Source of the DNA: Septoria linicola
Lineage: Eukaryota > Ascomycota > Dothideomycetes > Mycosphaerellales > Mycosphaerellaceae
Reading direction: 5' to 3'
Assembly (NCBI GenBank): GCA_024114885.1
Contig: CP099425.1
Location: forward strand, 620,001-684,000
DNA length: 64,000 nt
Shown here: positions 12,935 through 23,452 of the stretch, piece after piece
How positions within the stretch are numbered: the stretch's first letter is position 1
Layout: the number at the start of each line of letters is the position of its first letter
Notes under the pieces: generated by a model
The model's database searches: none
Seen by the model: only the letters and a program-made list of their open reading frames with translations
Told to the model about the DNA's origin: nothing
Made by a program: the position numbers and the translations under genes

Positions 12935-13551
12935 TATGAGATGTGGTGGTGTGTTTGCGGACTGTAAAGTGTGGGCGAGACGAGTGTTGGAGTGCGTGGT
13001 GTGAGGAGAGGAGGGTGAAGACGCGATTGCAAAGGTTCGCGGGGAGATTCATCGATGAACGTGGGTTTGCTGTTGATCGCTGCGTTATCAGGCGCATTGC
13101 AAGGTCTGATTGAGGCGCGAGGGCTGTACTTCTAGCTTGGCGTTTTGAGACGTTTGGTCGGATGGCGATTGGTGTTTTGGCAGTGGCGTTTCTGAGGTGC
13201 ATTCTTGCATGTGGCGACACTGGCTATTTGTCGATACACGATGAGACTATGGAGGCATAGAGTGGCCAGTCTAATGGCAACGAGGCTTGCGGCTGTATTC
13301 GCAACGATTATTGGTATTCCAGTGACTTCTAGTGATATGCGAATACTTAAAATTCTGGAGCTGAGTTTTACTGTACAGCATGTGAACGTTCCGGCCTGTG
13401 TGCTACGACATGCAACTTTTGTAATGCCTCGAGTATTCTGTTAAACCCTCGCTGGCCATCATTACTCAGCACTCCACCTTCATTTCTCCGGGTTGCGCGA
13501 AGTCCGCCCGCTCATCAATTACAATCTTCACCTCTTAATACTCATGTCGCC
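12935..13551. other. Gap between hypothetical ORF and HAM1-like gene
   Basis: Overlapping antisense frames without domain content. It presumably includes the 3' untranslated end of the HAM1-like gene transcribed from the right. Nothing else seen. Confidence 0.5.
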
Positions 13552-15777
13552 TCATGTCAGTGACCTAACATGAGTGTCGAAAATCTCATTCCTCCAGCCG
13601 CCAGCATCAAAGTCCTCGACACGTTCTGTAGCTCTGCTAGCTTCCTCGTTCCAGACCTTGACCACACTGCCTGGCGCATAAACGTTCTTGAACACTCCCT
13701 TACCAGGCTGCGCGACACCAACTCTCGTATAGACGTCTGGATCCTCCGGTGGCGTAAGTCGTGCACCGACAGCTTTGAAGAACGTGAGGACATCGTTCGG
13801 GTCGGCGATCCTCGTCGCACGTAGGCGTTCACGCGCAAAGATGATCTCGCGATTGGCCGAGTGGAAAAAGTCTGCAAGCGCGGTGGCAAGTTGCTTCTCC
13901 ATGACCTTGCGGATGACCGGGCGCAGAAGAGGCTTCATGAGCCATCCGAGCCAGCTGAACTTCGACTTCCGCATCTTGTAATTGAGCTTATGAATGTGGA
14001 CGCGGACTGCACGTAGTGTCAAAACCTGCTCGAGTCGCTCCTTGGCAATTTCAACGTCAATGTGGATGTCGACTCCTCTCTCGTCGAGCTCAAATCCAGC
14101 AATTCCTTCATCCGCAAGTCGGAGAATACCTTTGTGAGCGCGTAGCCAGAAGCCAATCTCATCCGCCTTGGCAGACAGACCGTCAATCTTGATCGTCACC
14201 AAGTTTGTCATTTGGGTAGTCGTCTTGAACTTGGCCTTGCGTAGCTCAAAGTCATTGTACGTCTCAACCTTCAATCGATATGGCAAGAAAGAAGTCTGGT
14301 TGACTGTATGACCAGGTTCGATGATTAAGTTCTCCAACAGCAGATCAACCTCGGGCGTGCTGACTTCCAGTCTTGGTATGGGTATGTACTGGATCGCTGC
14401 AATCGCCAGTGGAATGAAGATGTTGATCGAATCTTGAAGGAGCTCTGGGTTGGTAGCCTGGCGAGCAGGTGACAAGATCTTGAAGATCAGAAGAGTGGTC
14501 TGAATTAGGTTGTTAATGTCTTCGTCCTTGAGCACGCTGCGGATAGTAATTTCGAGCTGTTGGAACAAGGCTTGAACGTCTGCTCCCAACTTGCTGTCGT
14601 TACCTGACTTCTTGTACTCTGCCTTGAGCTCGCCGAACTTCTCATCGGCCTTCTCCAAGAACTTGGGGTCAGTGAGCAGCTTCTGAAGTGCGTCACCCGC
14701 CTTGCTCAATGTGCTCTCAAATTGTGGATCTTTGTTCTTGTGGTCCAAGACTTTCTTGAACAGCTCCTCAGTCTTCTCCCACTCCTTCTTATCGCCAAAG
14801 CTGCTGACGAAGATCCAGATGTTGTGAGCCGCCCGGTCGAGCGCTTCGTTCTCGTTGATGTCCTTCTGCGCAACATTGGCAACGTCCTCTGCGGCCCGTG
14901 AATAGATGATTGCGTAGCGTTTGATCAGTAGCGATAGTGTCGACACTGAATCGTTGTAGTCGGGCCGCTTGCGCAGCTTGAGCACGGCCTGCTGAAGGCG
15001 GTTGACCAAGGTCTTGCCTTCATCACCTTCAAGCTTGTCCGCAGCACTGTCTACAGTGGTTTTTGCCACTTCCGCTGTGCCATTTGCCACGACTTTGCTG
15101 ACATCTGCAGCCTCGCCCAGCAAATCATCTGTGCTCGGCGCGGGCTGAGCATCAGCACCAGGCTTCGCGATCTTCTGCTTTTCTTCTTCCGAAGGGTCGA
15201 TCTTCTTGGCAACGTCCGCTGCGGCATTCGACAAAGCAAACGCTGAGTCTCTGAAGACTTCCTTGCCGACAGTACTGAGATCGTTCAGAAAGATTCTGAA
15301 GTCTGAGTTGGTCAGGAGCAGGCCTCCCACTGTACGCAAACTTTGATATGCTGCAAGGGTATCTGCCTTTGCTTTTGTCTTTTGCGCCCGTACTGCAATG
15401 TCGTCAACATCCACAGATATGCTGCTCTTGGATAGGAACCAGATGATATCCTGAATCTGATCCTTGCCATTTTTGTGCTCCAACAGATCCATGAATTGCT
15501 CAATCCATGTTCGCGTCTGCTTGATCAGTCTGCGGCCACTGTTGGACAGATCTGGATGTTCTGGGTTGAGCACTTCGCTGGAAAGGAAGGTTCGGAAGTG
15601 GATGATCAGCTGTTCAGTGGAGGGCATGAAACCTTTGGACATGGCTCTATACATCTGGTACGTGTGGAGCTTCTGGTGCAGCTCTCGCTGCAATACCGTG
15701 TCATCATTGTATTGAGGCAGCAGAGGCTCTCGCTCTGCCTGGTCGCCCTTGTTGCGGAATCCGAAGCAGGAAGACAT
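13552..15777 (-). CDS. HAM1-like protein (DUF5923/DUF4449 type), putative lipid-binding
   Basis: An intact, intronless frame of 741 codons starting MSSCFGFRNKGDQAEREPLL. The first 500 residues are largely helical and charged, with a repetitive Ala/Asp/Lys linker around residues 180-250, and correspond to the HAM1-like N-terminal family. Residues from about 510 to 680 form the C-terminal domain (DUF4449/HAM1_C), which is related to the BPI/SMP lipid-binding fold; this stretch alternates beta-type segments with conserved Asp/Gly positions. The family is fungal and its biochemical role is poorly known; binding of membrane lipid is inferred from the fold. The gene lies back to back with malic enzyme and shares a 1.2 kb divergent upstream region with it. 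The domain names are from memory and were not searched. Confidence 0.75.
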   Translation of the reverse strand: MSSCFGFRNKGDQAEREPLLPQYNDDTVLQRELHQKLHTYQMYRAMSKGFMPSTEQLIIHFRTFLSSEVLNPEHPDLSNSGRRLIKQTRTWIEQFMDLLEHKNGKDQIQDIIWFLSKSSISVDVDDIAVRAQKTKAKADTLAAYQSLRTVGGLLLTNSDFRIFLNDLSTVGKEVFRDSAFALSNAAADVAKKIDPSEEEKQKIAKPGADAQPAPSTDDLLGEAADVSKVVANGTAEVAKTTVDSAADKLEGDEGKTLVNRLQQAVLKLRKRPDYNDSVSTLSLLIKRYAIIYSRAAEDVANVAQKDINENEALDRAAHNIWIFVSSFGDKKEWEKTEELFKKVLDHKNKDPQFESTLSKAGDALQKLLTDPKFLEKADEKFGELKAEYKKSGNDSKLGADVQALFQQLEITIRSVLKDEDINNLIQTTLLIFKILSPARQATNPELLQDSINIFIPLAIAAIQYIPIPRLEVSTPEVDLLLENLIIEPGHTVNQTSFLPYRLKVETYNDFELRKAKFKTTTQMTNLVTIKIDGLSAKADEIGFWLRAHKGILRLADEGIAGFELDERGVDIHIDVEIAKERLEQVLTLRAVRVHIHKLNYKMRKSKFSWLGWLMKPLLRPVIRKVMEKQLATALADFFHSANREIIFARERLRATRIADPNDVLTFFKAVGARLTPPEDPDVYTRVGVAQPGKGVFKNVYAPGSVVKVWNEEASRATERVEDFDAGGWRNEIFDTHVRSLT

Positions 15778-16988
15778 GGCGGAGGAGCGGTGGTGAGAGG
15801 GAGCAGTGCTGTTGGTGCCTAGAATGGGTGAAAGATGGAGGACGTCGTGATGGCAAGCAACAGAGCAGCAACTCTACACCATTGACCGCTATTGAAGTAA
15901 TCGACGCGTAGATACGAGCTTCGATGAACTGTAGCCTACCACATTCGCATTCGACGCAAATACAGGCTTCTGTCTTCCGCTGCGATGATGCGACGCGAAG
16001 AAGCAGAGACGTCATGATAAAAGTAAAAGCGTGATGACCTGAGGCAAACACCACCGGACTTCACTCCTGCTCACTCGCGTCGATCTGTCAAGGCCTCACT
16101 TGCCAGCCACAACGTGGCGCCGGATGCTTCCATTGTGGAGCCGTTTCTTCTTTTTCTTGTCGTTGTGGAGGACGCGGCGGACAGTGAAGGGGCAGTACAT
16201 TATTTCTGTGGACCGCAGTCATGATGTTTTCTGTGTGACTGGCTCTCTGCCTCCGACCATCGCCGCAGTCCAGCAGCAGTTCCACTCCGACGTGCATCGC
16301 ACTCAAAAGCCGATCGTTTTCGTGTACCTGGCAGCCAGCTCTGCATGCAGTAAGGCGTGCTTTCGGGGAGCGGCATCACGATAATCAGTAGGATCAAAAT
16401 TAAAGAAATGTTTCGAGTCCACTGCGACTTTTCTCACCTGCACAGTGCTACCCTGTGCGGTGTGAAGATGCGAACATGGTACTGCAGCAGTCAATGCGAT
16501 AACGATCATGTATCGGGCTCGTTCAGCGACCATATATGCGCTGAATCAGCCCGCGAGGACGTCGGATCTCCTCCATCATCTGCTATCTCGCGTCCAAGAA
16601 ACGTCCTCCGTTTTCGTGCCCATCGTGTTCCTGGACCACTCCACGCCCTGTTCTGTTTTGCCCTGAAAATCGCTAAGCAGTTGGCCTGTGTCTGGCCGCG
16701 AGCGGAGCAGGTCCCCTAGAGTCATATCTGGTGCTGCTGATCCTAGACTGCCGTTTACTTTTCTTGGAGTGGTCAGCCTTTTCTTTGACACTTGCTTCAT
16801 TTACACCAATGCGACATTTCGGAGAGACAAGAATAAATCTCACCCTCACACCAAGCTCGTCGGATATAGCTGGTGGATCGGACTGAGCGGTGCCATTCTC
16901 CGACGCAGTGTCCTGGGAGCTGATCAGCAATTGTGCCTGATATATAATCCGAATCCCTCCGGCTTCACCCATAAAACACGCGACCCAT
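15778..16988. promoter_or_regulatory. Divergent intergenic region, HAM1-like / malic enzyme
   Basis: 1.2 kb between two outward-facing starts, so both promoters must lie here. A TATATAAT-like stretch at about 16939-16946 sits some 45 bases before the malic enzyme ATG at 16989. No other element can be named. Confidence 0.45.
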
Positions 16989-19229
16989 ATGCCGCCAACA
17001 CACCCGGCTCGCCTACCTCTGCTTAGCATTGCTAGTGTCTCGTGCCGACCTATACAGCTTCCATTGCTCGTGTCTACAGCTTCTTTTTCTTCGCTCTCCC
17101 ACTCCAGCAGCAATCCTCTCCGAGTTCGTCATTCATTCAAACCCTCGAACCTTGGGAGATCCAGCCGCCAACTCAGCACGACATCGACCACAAAAGCCTC
17201 TGCAGCGACCATGACTGCTGCTAAGAACGGCTTCGCGCCTCAAGCAAACATTAAGCAGGCTGCGGTACACCACCACCACCCCGAGAGGAGGATCATTCCA
17301 GCTCCGTAGGTCTCCCATGCCTCTATTGGTACTTCTTCTAGCCAGTTCTGACAAACTCATGTATTAACAGCTCCGACTACGACACCACATACTCCAAAGA
17401 GACTCGCAAATATCTAAAGACATATGGTCTGATTCCTCCGGCTGTGGAGTCATTTGACAACCAGGCAAAGAGATGTGGGTGGGAATTTGTTGGTCAAGAC
17501 AGCATAACAGTTCACTGACACGACTCAGGTCTTGCCGTGCTTGATGCCAAGAGAACGCCCATCGAGAAGTACCAATATCTCTCTGTGCTGCGGAATACCA
17601 ACGTCAACCTCTTCTACCGTCTGTTCGCCGAGAACGTCAAGGTGAGATAGGATGGAGGGCTCAAAGAACAAGGACACCACCTGACAGCGTTGACAGGAGC
17701 TCACACCACTCATCTACACACCTACCGTTGGCGAGGCTTGCCAGAGATGGTCGGAACTATACACACAACCCGAGGGTGAGTGTACACGACGTAATCACAT
17801 CGTGCTCATCTGACCACTTCATCTGCAGGTCTTTACCTATCATACGAGGACAGAGGGCATCTCCACTCTGTGATCCAGAACTGGCCGCACGATGTTGAGA
17901 TTACCGTTGTTACAGACGGCTCTCGAATTCTTGGCCTCGGTGATCTTGGTGTCAATGGCATGGGCATTCCAGTCGGAAAGCTCTCCCTCTACACTGCATG
18001 TGCTGGTATACATCCACTCAAGACTCTCCCTCTCTGCCTCGACCTCGGAACCAGCAACGAGCAATTCCGAAACGATCCACTATACCTCGGCAGCAGACGT
18101 GACAAGGTCAGCCCAGAAGAAGAGAAGGAGTTCCTGGATGAGATGATGGCAGCTCTGACTGAGCGATGGCCATCGATTGTGATTCAATTCGAGGATTTCA
18201 AGAACCCGTTTCCATCGCTCGAACGCTACCAGGACACATATACCATGTTCAACGACGACATCCAAGGGACAGGAGCTGTTATCACAGGTGGTTTCATCAA
18301 CGCTGTGAAGCAGTCGGGTGTTCACGCAGCAGACCAGCGTGCTGTCTTCCTTGGTGCAGGTAGCGCAGGTGTCGGTGTGGCCAAGCAGCTGACCGAGTTC
18401 TTCATGAAGGAGGGTCTCACGGAAGAAGAAGCCAAGAAGCGTTTCTGGCTCGTTGACTCACAAGGCTTGGTCACCCTCGACCGTCCTGGCCGACAACTGG
18501 CAGAGCACAAGGTCTACTTTGCTCGTGACGACAACGACGGCAAACAGTATGCAAACCTGGAGGAGGTCGTCGAGTATGTTAAGCCCACGATTCTCATGGG
18601 TTTGTCAACGATTGGTGGAGCATTCACACCAAAGATCCTGACCAGGATGGCTGAACTCAACGACAAGCCTGTCATCTTCCCACTGTCCAACCCTTCAAGC
18701 AAGTCCGAGTGCACGTTCGAGGAGGCCATCAAGTACACCGAAGGCCGTTGTCTGTTCGCCTCAGGGTCTCCGTTCCCAACTCTCACATACAAGGGCAAGG
18801 AGCTCACTCCAGGGCAAGGCAACAACATGTATGTTCAAATCACCATCCATTTCATGTACAAATGCTAACATAACGCTACACAGGTACGTGTTCCCAGGTA
18901 TTGGTCTCGGCGCCATTTTATCAAAGGCAGTGAACGTCACACAGAATATGATCTACGCCTCCGCCGAATCGCTCTCAACGTCCCTCACCAAGGAAGAAAT
19001 CTCAGAGAACTGGCTCTACCCTGACATTCGCCGGATCCGGGAAGTCTCTGTTGTCGTGACGAGAGGTGTCATCCGCGCAGCACAGAAGGATGGCATGGAC
19101 CGCGAACTCGCCCTCAGGAATCTTAGCGACGAGGAGCTTGACGAGTACATTCAAGCTAGGATGTACGACCCTTTCAAGGAGCACGAGAAGATCTCAGAGG
19201 AGATCAGCGAGTTGGTCAATGGTGCGTAA
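16989..19229 (+). CDS. NAD(P)-dependent malic enzyme, mitochondrial
   Basis: Oxidative decarboxylation of malate to pyruvate. Six exons (16989-17305, 17371-17474, 17529-17641, 17697-17775, 17829-18828, 18884-19229) join in frame to 652 residues. The ATG at 16989 adds about 75 residues rich in Ser, Arg and Leu with few acids, a typical mitochondrial presequence; a second ATG at 17212 (MTAAKNGF) would give a shorter form. Signatures include YLSYEDRGHL, the VVTDGSRILGLGDLG block, the metal site QFEDF with FNDDIQGTG, and the nucleotide loop FLGAGSAGVGVA. The end at 19229 follows a normal malic-enzyme C-terminus. It provides pyruvate and reducing power inside mitochondria. Cofactor choice (NAD or NADP) cannot be read with confidence. 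It looks fully intact. Confidence 0.95.
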
Positions 19230-20460
19230 ACGAGTGCTCAAAGTCTGCGACTGATGTCGTATGGGACGTGGCATGCATACTAATCGTGGCTCAGCCGAGA
19301 AAGCGAGGTTGTAGAGTGGTTGTCTTGAGTAGTCAGTTTCTCGGAGAGAAGCCCAGAATGTGGCTGAGTTGGGTTGTTCCTGCATGGTACCGGTGTTTGA
19401 TATGCTATGAGAGGCTTGTAACTATTGATGAGCCGGCGGCCCTGAGCTTGCTGAAAGGCCTGCATTGAAGGCTTGATTGATCGCTGCGGGCTGGCATGCT
19501 CGACTATGCAGCTAGCTTAGTCTCTGTGATATGATGAACTTGTCACGGCACTTCTGACTACGATACTATCATCTCTCGGTGTTGGTAATCCTCAAGTCCT
19601 GTGTCACTTTCTGCCATTCTGCGTATTCACATAGGCAACCAGATCTTTGTGCAACGATGAGAATTTGAGACATCAGCTGTGGAGCATGCCCGTTCTGTAC
19701 TAGTTAGCTCGTGCTTGCCGTTGATCACCTTCGACCTCGACCTCTGCGCTCTTGCTGTCCAGCACACCACAGCATAGCATCTTCATGTCCAAGTCCTGTC
19801 CCAGCGGTGAACATGACCAACTTCCTACCTTGTATGCCGCCACGCGTTGTCAATATGGCTTCTCAGAACAGGCTAGCCATTGCAAGACCGAGACTCGGAA
19901 CCCAGTGGCACCGTGGAGACACCACGGGGACCACAAACGAACCCACAGATCTGACTTCATGCCTGATCCACATCTGCCTTTGCACAAACTTCTTCATCCT
20001 GCGCCCTCTGGAACGTGAGAAATGCGGTCTTGACACGCATGTGAAATGCGTTGAGGCCACGCGCGTGGCGCGCCAGCGCGGATAAGAGGCGCTGCCGCTC
20101 TGCTACACCGCTCACGGCTAGCTTTGCTGCAAAGAATAGAGGACCAGCTCGTTCAACCACGTCTGCCTCCTACCAATTTAGCGGTCTGATCCGGTTACAG
20201 GTCCGAGTGCCAGTCACGATGCGTGGAGCCGCATCGTGGTGGCTCATTCCCAGCACGAATTGCAGGCACGAGGAGAAGATAGGCTTGTCCACGCAGAGTA
20301 CCCACTCAGTCCACGCACCTCCAGAGGGCCACTTTTCAGACATCACTTCTACATCGTTGGAGAGCACTTACGTGAAGTGTTCTTGCGAACTGGATTCCTT
20401 TACTTTGAGCTTCACCACTGTCTTCTCAATTTGCAGTCTCTTCATCCATCATCTTCCAAC
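19230..20460. other. Gap between malic enzyme and HAD phosphatase
   Basis: Holds the malic enzyme 3' end and the promoter of the HAD gene. A CT-rich leader (about 20390-20460) directly precedes the HAD start. No gene or RNA recognised. Confidence 0.5.
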
Positions 20461-21589
20461 ATGGCACCAGTGGCATTGACACCCCCTAATGAGCAGGCAG
20501 AACAGCTCGCTGCCCAACAGAATGTTGACGTCTCTAACATGGGCACCACGAGAAAGATCATTTGCTTCTCTGGTAAGATGAACTACGTCTTACAATACAG
20601 CTCTACTGGCCAGATCTGATTCAATCGACCAGACTTCGATGGAACCATTTTCATGCAGGATACTGGCCACATCCTCTTCAACGCCTTTGGCTGCGGCACT
20701 GAGAAACGTGCTGCCCTCGAGGCACAGATCAAGAGTGGCGAACGCAGCTTCAGAGACGTCTCCGAAGAGATGTGGGGATCACTAGATGTTCCCTTCGAAG
20801 ATGGTTTCAAAGCACTCGAAGACGGTCTCGTCGTCGATTCTGGTTTCAAGCAATTTCACCAATTCTGCAGAAACAACAATGTCCCTTTCAATGTCATCTC
20901 CGCCGGACTCAAGCCTGTGCTTCGACGAGTGCTCGATCACTTCCTCGGCGAAGAGCAGAGCAGTGGTATCGACATTGTTGCCAACGAAGCCGAGATCGAC
21001 GCCGAAGGGCACGTATGGAAGCCTGTCTGGAGGCACGAGACTGCTCTGGGTCATGACAAGGCACTCTCGATTGACGAGTACAAATCCCGAGCTAAGCTCG
21101 AAAGTGAGGATGGCACCATCCCTATGGTATGTATCACCAATTTTCCACCTGTAGAATAATAATAGCAGCAAGACAACCTCTAACACAATTCAGATCATCT
21201 TCATCGGCGACGGCATCTCTGACCTCGCCGCCGCCGGGCAATCCGACGTTCTCTTCGCCCGCCGCGGCCTCGCACTTGAGGACTACTGCATCGCGAACAA
21301 GATCGAGCACATTCCTTATGACAGCTTCGCAGACATTCAACGTGAAGTCAGCAGAATTGCAAAACTCGATCAAGCCAAGACGAAAGGTGAAGGTTTGCCT
21401 GTGAAGTTCAACCCGAGAGCGAATATGTGGAGGAAAATCAGCTCGAGGAATGCAGTGCCGACGTTCAAGGCTATGACGCCGAGGGTGGAGGAGAGGGCAT
21501 TTTTGTGGCCTGAGACGTTTACGACTGCTTCGGCGAAGATGGAGGAGCAGGAGAAGGCGAGGAATGAGGGTGTTTCTGTTGCGGCTTAG
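20461..21589 (+). CDS. HAD-superfamily phosphatase, phosphoserine-phosphatase-like
   Basis: A small-molecule phosphatase of the HAD IB group. Exons 20461-20572, 20633-21126 and 21194-21589 give about 333 residues. The first splice rebuilds the catalytic motif DFDGT (residues about 38-42), in which the first Asp is the nucleophile and the second the acid/base. Motif II Ser lies in the NVISAG block, and the motif III/IV region ends in IFIGDGISDLAAA with the metal-binding GDGxSD. The family includes PHOSPHO1-like and yeast Cto1-like proteins; the natural substrate cannot be told from sequence. The start ATG is preceded by CAAC and a pyrimidine-rich leader. Intact. Confidence 0.85.
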
Positions 21590-21842
21590 GCGGGATGAGG
21601 CTTTGGTGATTGTGATGTTGTGATATATGAGTGCTACTTTATGGATAGCAGAATGGAATGACATGCAGTGTTACGGATCCAACGATATCATCAAGTGAAT
21701 AGAGATTTCGGACGGGACGGCTTACTGGGCTAAAAGAAACCTCAACCCGAGGACATAGCTCGACATGCCTATCAGATGGACGACTAAGCAGGTCGTTGCC
21801 AGAATTGGCTGCCACATCCATTCCTTTGAGCATCGAGGTCCA

Positions 21843-23003
21843 TCATGCAGACCACTCCGGAAGCAGAACCTTCCTCCCATTGATCTTCCCATCGTCCAGA
21901 TCTTTCAACACTTGCGGCAGATCCTCAATCGAAGCCGTGCTGACTTCCGGGGTGATGACTCCATCCTTTACCAACTGCAGCACTTCACCCAGACCTTCCA
22001 TCGTACCACAAAACGACCCTTTAATCGTCAAGCAGTTCTGTGCGACCCGCCCCGGAAAAACAGGTACTTGCATACTCAGTAACCCCACCATAACAATAAG
22101 CCCAATCGGTCGAACAATCCTCTGCGCAAGCGTAATAGTCTGCTCGTGCCCTACAAAGTCAATCACCGTATCAACAACCACCCCTCTCTCGGCTAAAACG
22201 TCCTGCACAGGCCTCGTATCTGCACTCCCTGTACTATAAGCATCCTCCCTCTCCACTCCCAACCTCACAGCGATATCAACCGCTTCCTGCCGTTTATCAA
22301 CTACCACAATTCTCTTCACCCCAAGATGCTTTGCTGTTTGCACAGCATTCAGCCCTAACCCTCCCAATCCCAAAATCGCCACCGTCTGCTCCGGTCGCAC
22401 ATCAGCCGTATACTTGACCGCATGGAACGCCGTCAATAACGCATCCGCCGCGATACATGCGTGTTCGACTGTAACTCCCTCGGGGACTTTGACGCACGCA
22501 TCTGCTCGGACGGAGACATATTCCTGCATGAAGCCATCGTAGCCTAGGCCATAGCCGCCGTTGTTGGAGGTTTGGCAGATTCGTTGGTAGCCGGCTTTGC
22601 AGGAGGGGCAGGAGCCGCAGCCGGGGACGGGGTGGATTGCTACTGTGTCGCCGAGTTGGAAAGTTGCTGGGTTGACTTCTGGACCGATTTGCACGATTTC
22701 GCCGGCGCCTTCGTGGCCGAGGGTGAATTCTTCTTTGCCGGGTTGAGCCGTGGGGACGCTGAGGATGAGGCAGTCGCTGTGGCAGACGCCCATGGCTTTG
22801 ATTTTGACGAGGAGGCCATTTGGGTGTAGTTCTGGCAGAGGTCTGCGCTCTTTGTGAAGTGGTTGTGGGGCGCCTTGGGAGCACCGCCAGGCCCAGATGT
22901 TTCCTGGTAGACTTGACATGTCTGGTGAATTCAGGTCCACAATTGCTGTGTTGAGTTGTTTAATATCCCAGCAGACCGGACCTACGTTTGACTCATTTGC
23001 CAT
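21843..23003 (-). CDS. Zinc-dependent alcohol dehydrogenase (MDR family)
   Basis: Medium-chain dehydrogenase oxidising an alcohol with NAD(P). Single exon, 386 residues from the ATG at 23003; a second in-frame ATG at 22919 (MSSLPGNIW) is an equally reasonable start. Visible motifs: catalytic zinc ligands in GVCHSD and GHEGAGEI, the four structural-zinc cysteines in CGSCPSCKAGYQRIC, and the nucleotide loop GLGGLG followed by an Asp that favours NAD. Length and order match fungal ADHs of the Zn type. The substrate is unknown. No neighbour suggests a pathway. Confidence 0.88.
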   Translation of the reverse strand: MANESNVGPVCWDIKQLNTAIVDLNSPDMSSLPGNIWAWRCSQGAPQPLHKERRPLPELHPNGLLVKIKAMGVCHSDCLILSVPTAQPGKEEFTLGHEGAGEIVQIGPEVNPATFQLGDTVAIHPVPGCGSCPSCKAGYQRICQTSNNGGYGLGYDGFMQEYVSVRADACVKVPEGVTVEHACIAADALLTAFHAVKYTADVRPEQTVAILGLGGLGLNAVQTAKHLGVKRIVVVDKRQEAVDIAVRLGVEREDAYSTGSADTRPVQDVLAERGVVVDTVIDFVGHEQTITLAQRIVRPIGLIVMVGLLSMQVPVFPGRVAQNCLTIKGSFCGTMEGLGEVLQLVKDGVITPEVSTASIEDLPQVLKDLDDGKINGRKVLLPEWSA

Positions 23004-23452
23004 GTGCAAGCTTAGCTGACAGGAAGGATTCGCGTCAATATTCGGCTACTTGGGGTGGAGAGAAAGTGGTTCCAGGATCGAGCTACCGAGGCTACCGTGT
23101 ATGAGGTAGCTCGAGCTTGCTCAGCTCTCGATGTTCTTGAGTGCTGAAAAGCTACGTGCCATATTTGAGGCTATACGATGTGACGGCATGCTCTTCAATC
23201 CGATTTGATAGTAGTCGCCCTCGTGATGGACCATAGCTGTAGCAAAGACACTTGTTGGAGTGCTTTCAAGCTGAAGTGCTTTCAAGCTCAAGCTTGAGTG
23301 TCAACATACACAGCTTTAGTGACGAGGGAGTCATTTTTGAAATGCGACGCCGTGACTGGAGTCGTTTAGCGAGGTTTGCAGAGCACAGCGTGGACTATAA
23401 ATAGCGTTGATATCGTCTCTTGTTTAGTGTCGCTTACTAATTATGCTGGGAC
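23004..23452. other. Intergenic, ADH / HET pseudogene
   Basis: Divergent space between the ADH start and the HET remnant. It contains a short imperfect duplication (GTGCTTTCAAGCT at about 23260-23285) and the TATA box listed separately. Confidence 0.5.
23396..23403 (+). promoter_or_regulatory. TATA box upstream of HET gene
   Basis: TATAAATA lies 50 bases before the ATG at 23453, a reasonable spacing for a fungal core promoter. Confidence 0.45.

Noticed and set aside
14505..15503. Several 60-codon frames antisense or shifted inside the HAM1-like gene
   Set aside because: Shadows of a strongly supported 741-codon frame.
22402..22884. 160-codon frame overlapping the alcohol dehydrogenase
   Set aside because: Arg/Pro-rich shifted-frame shadow caused by GC-biased third positions of the ADH gene.
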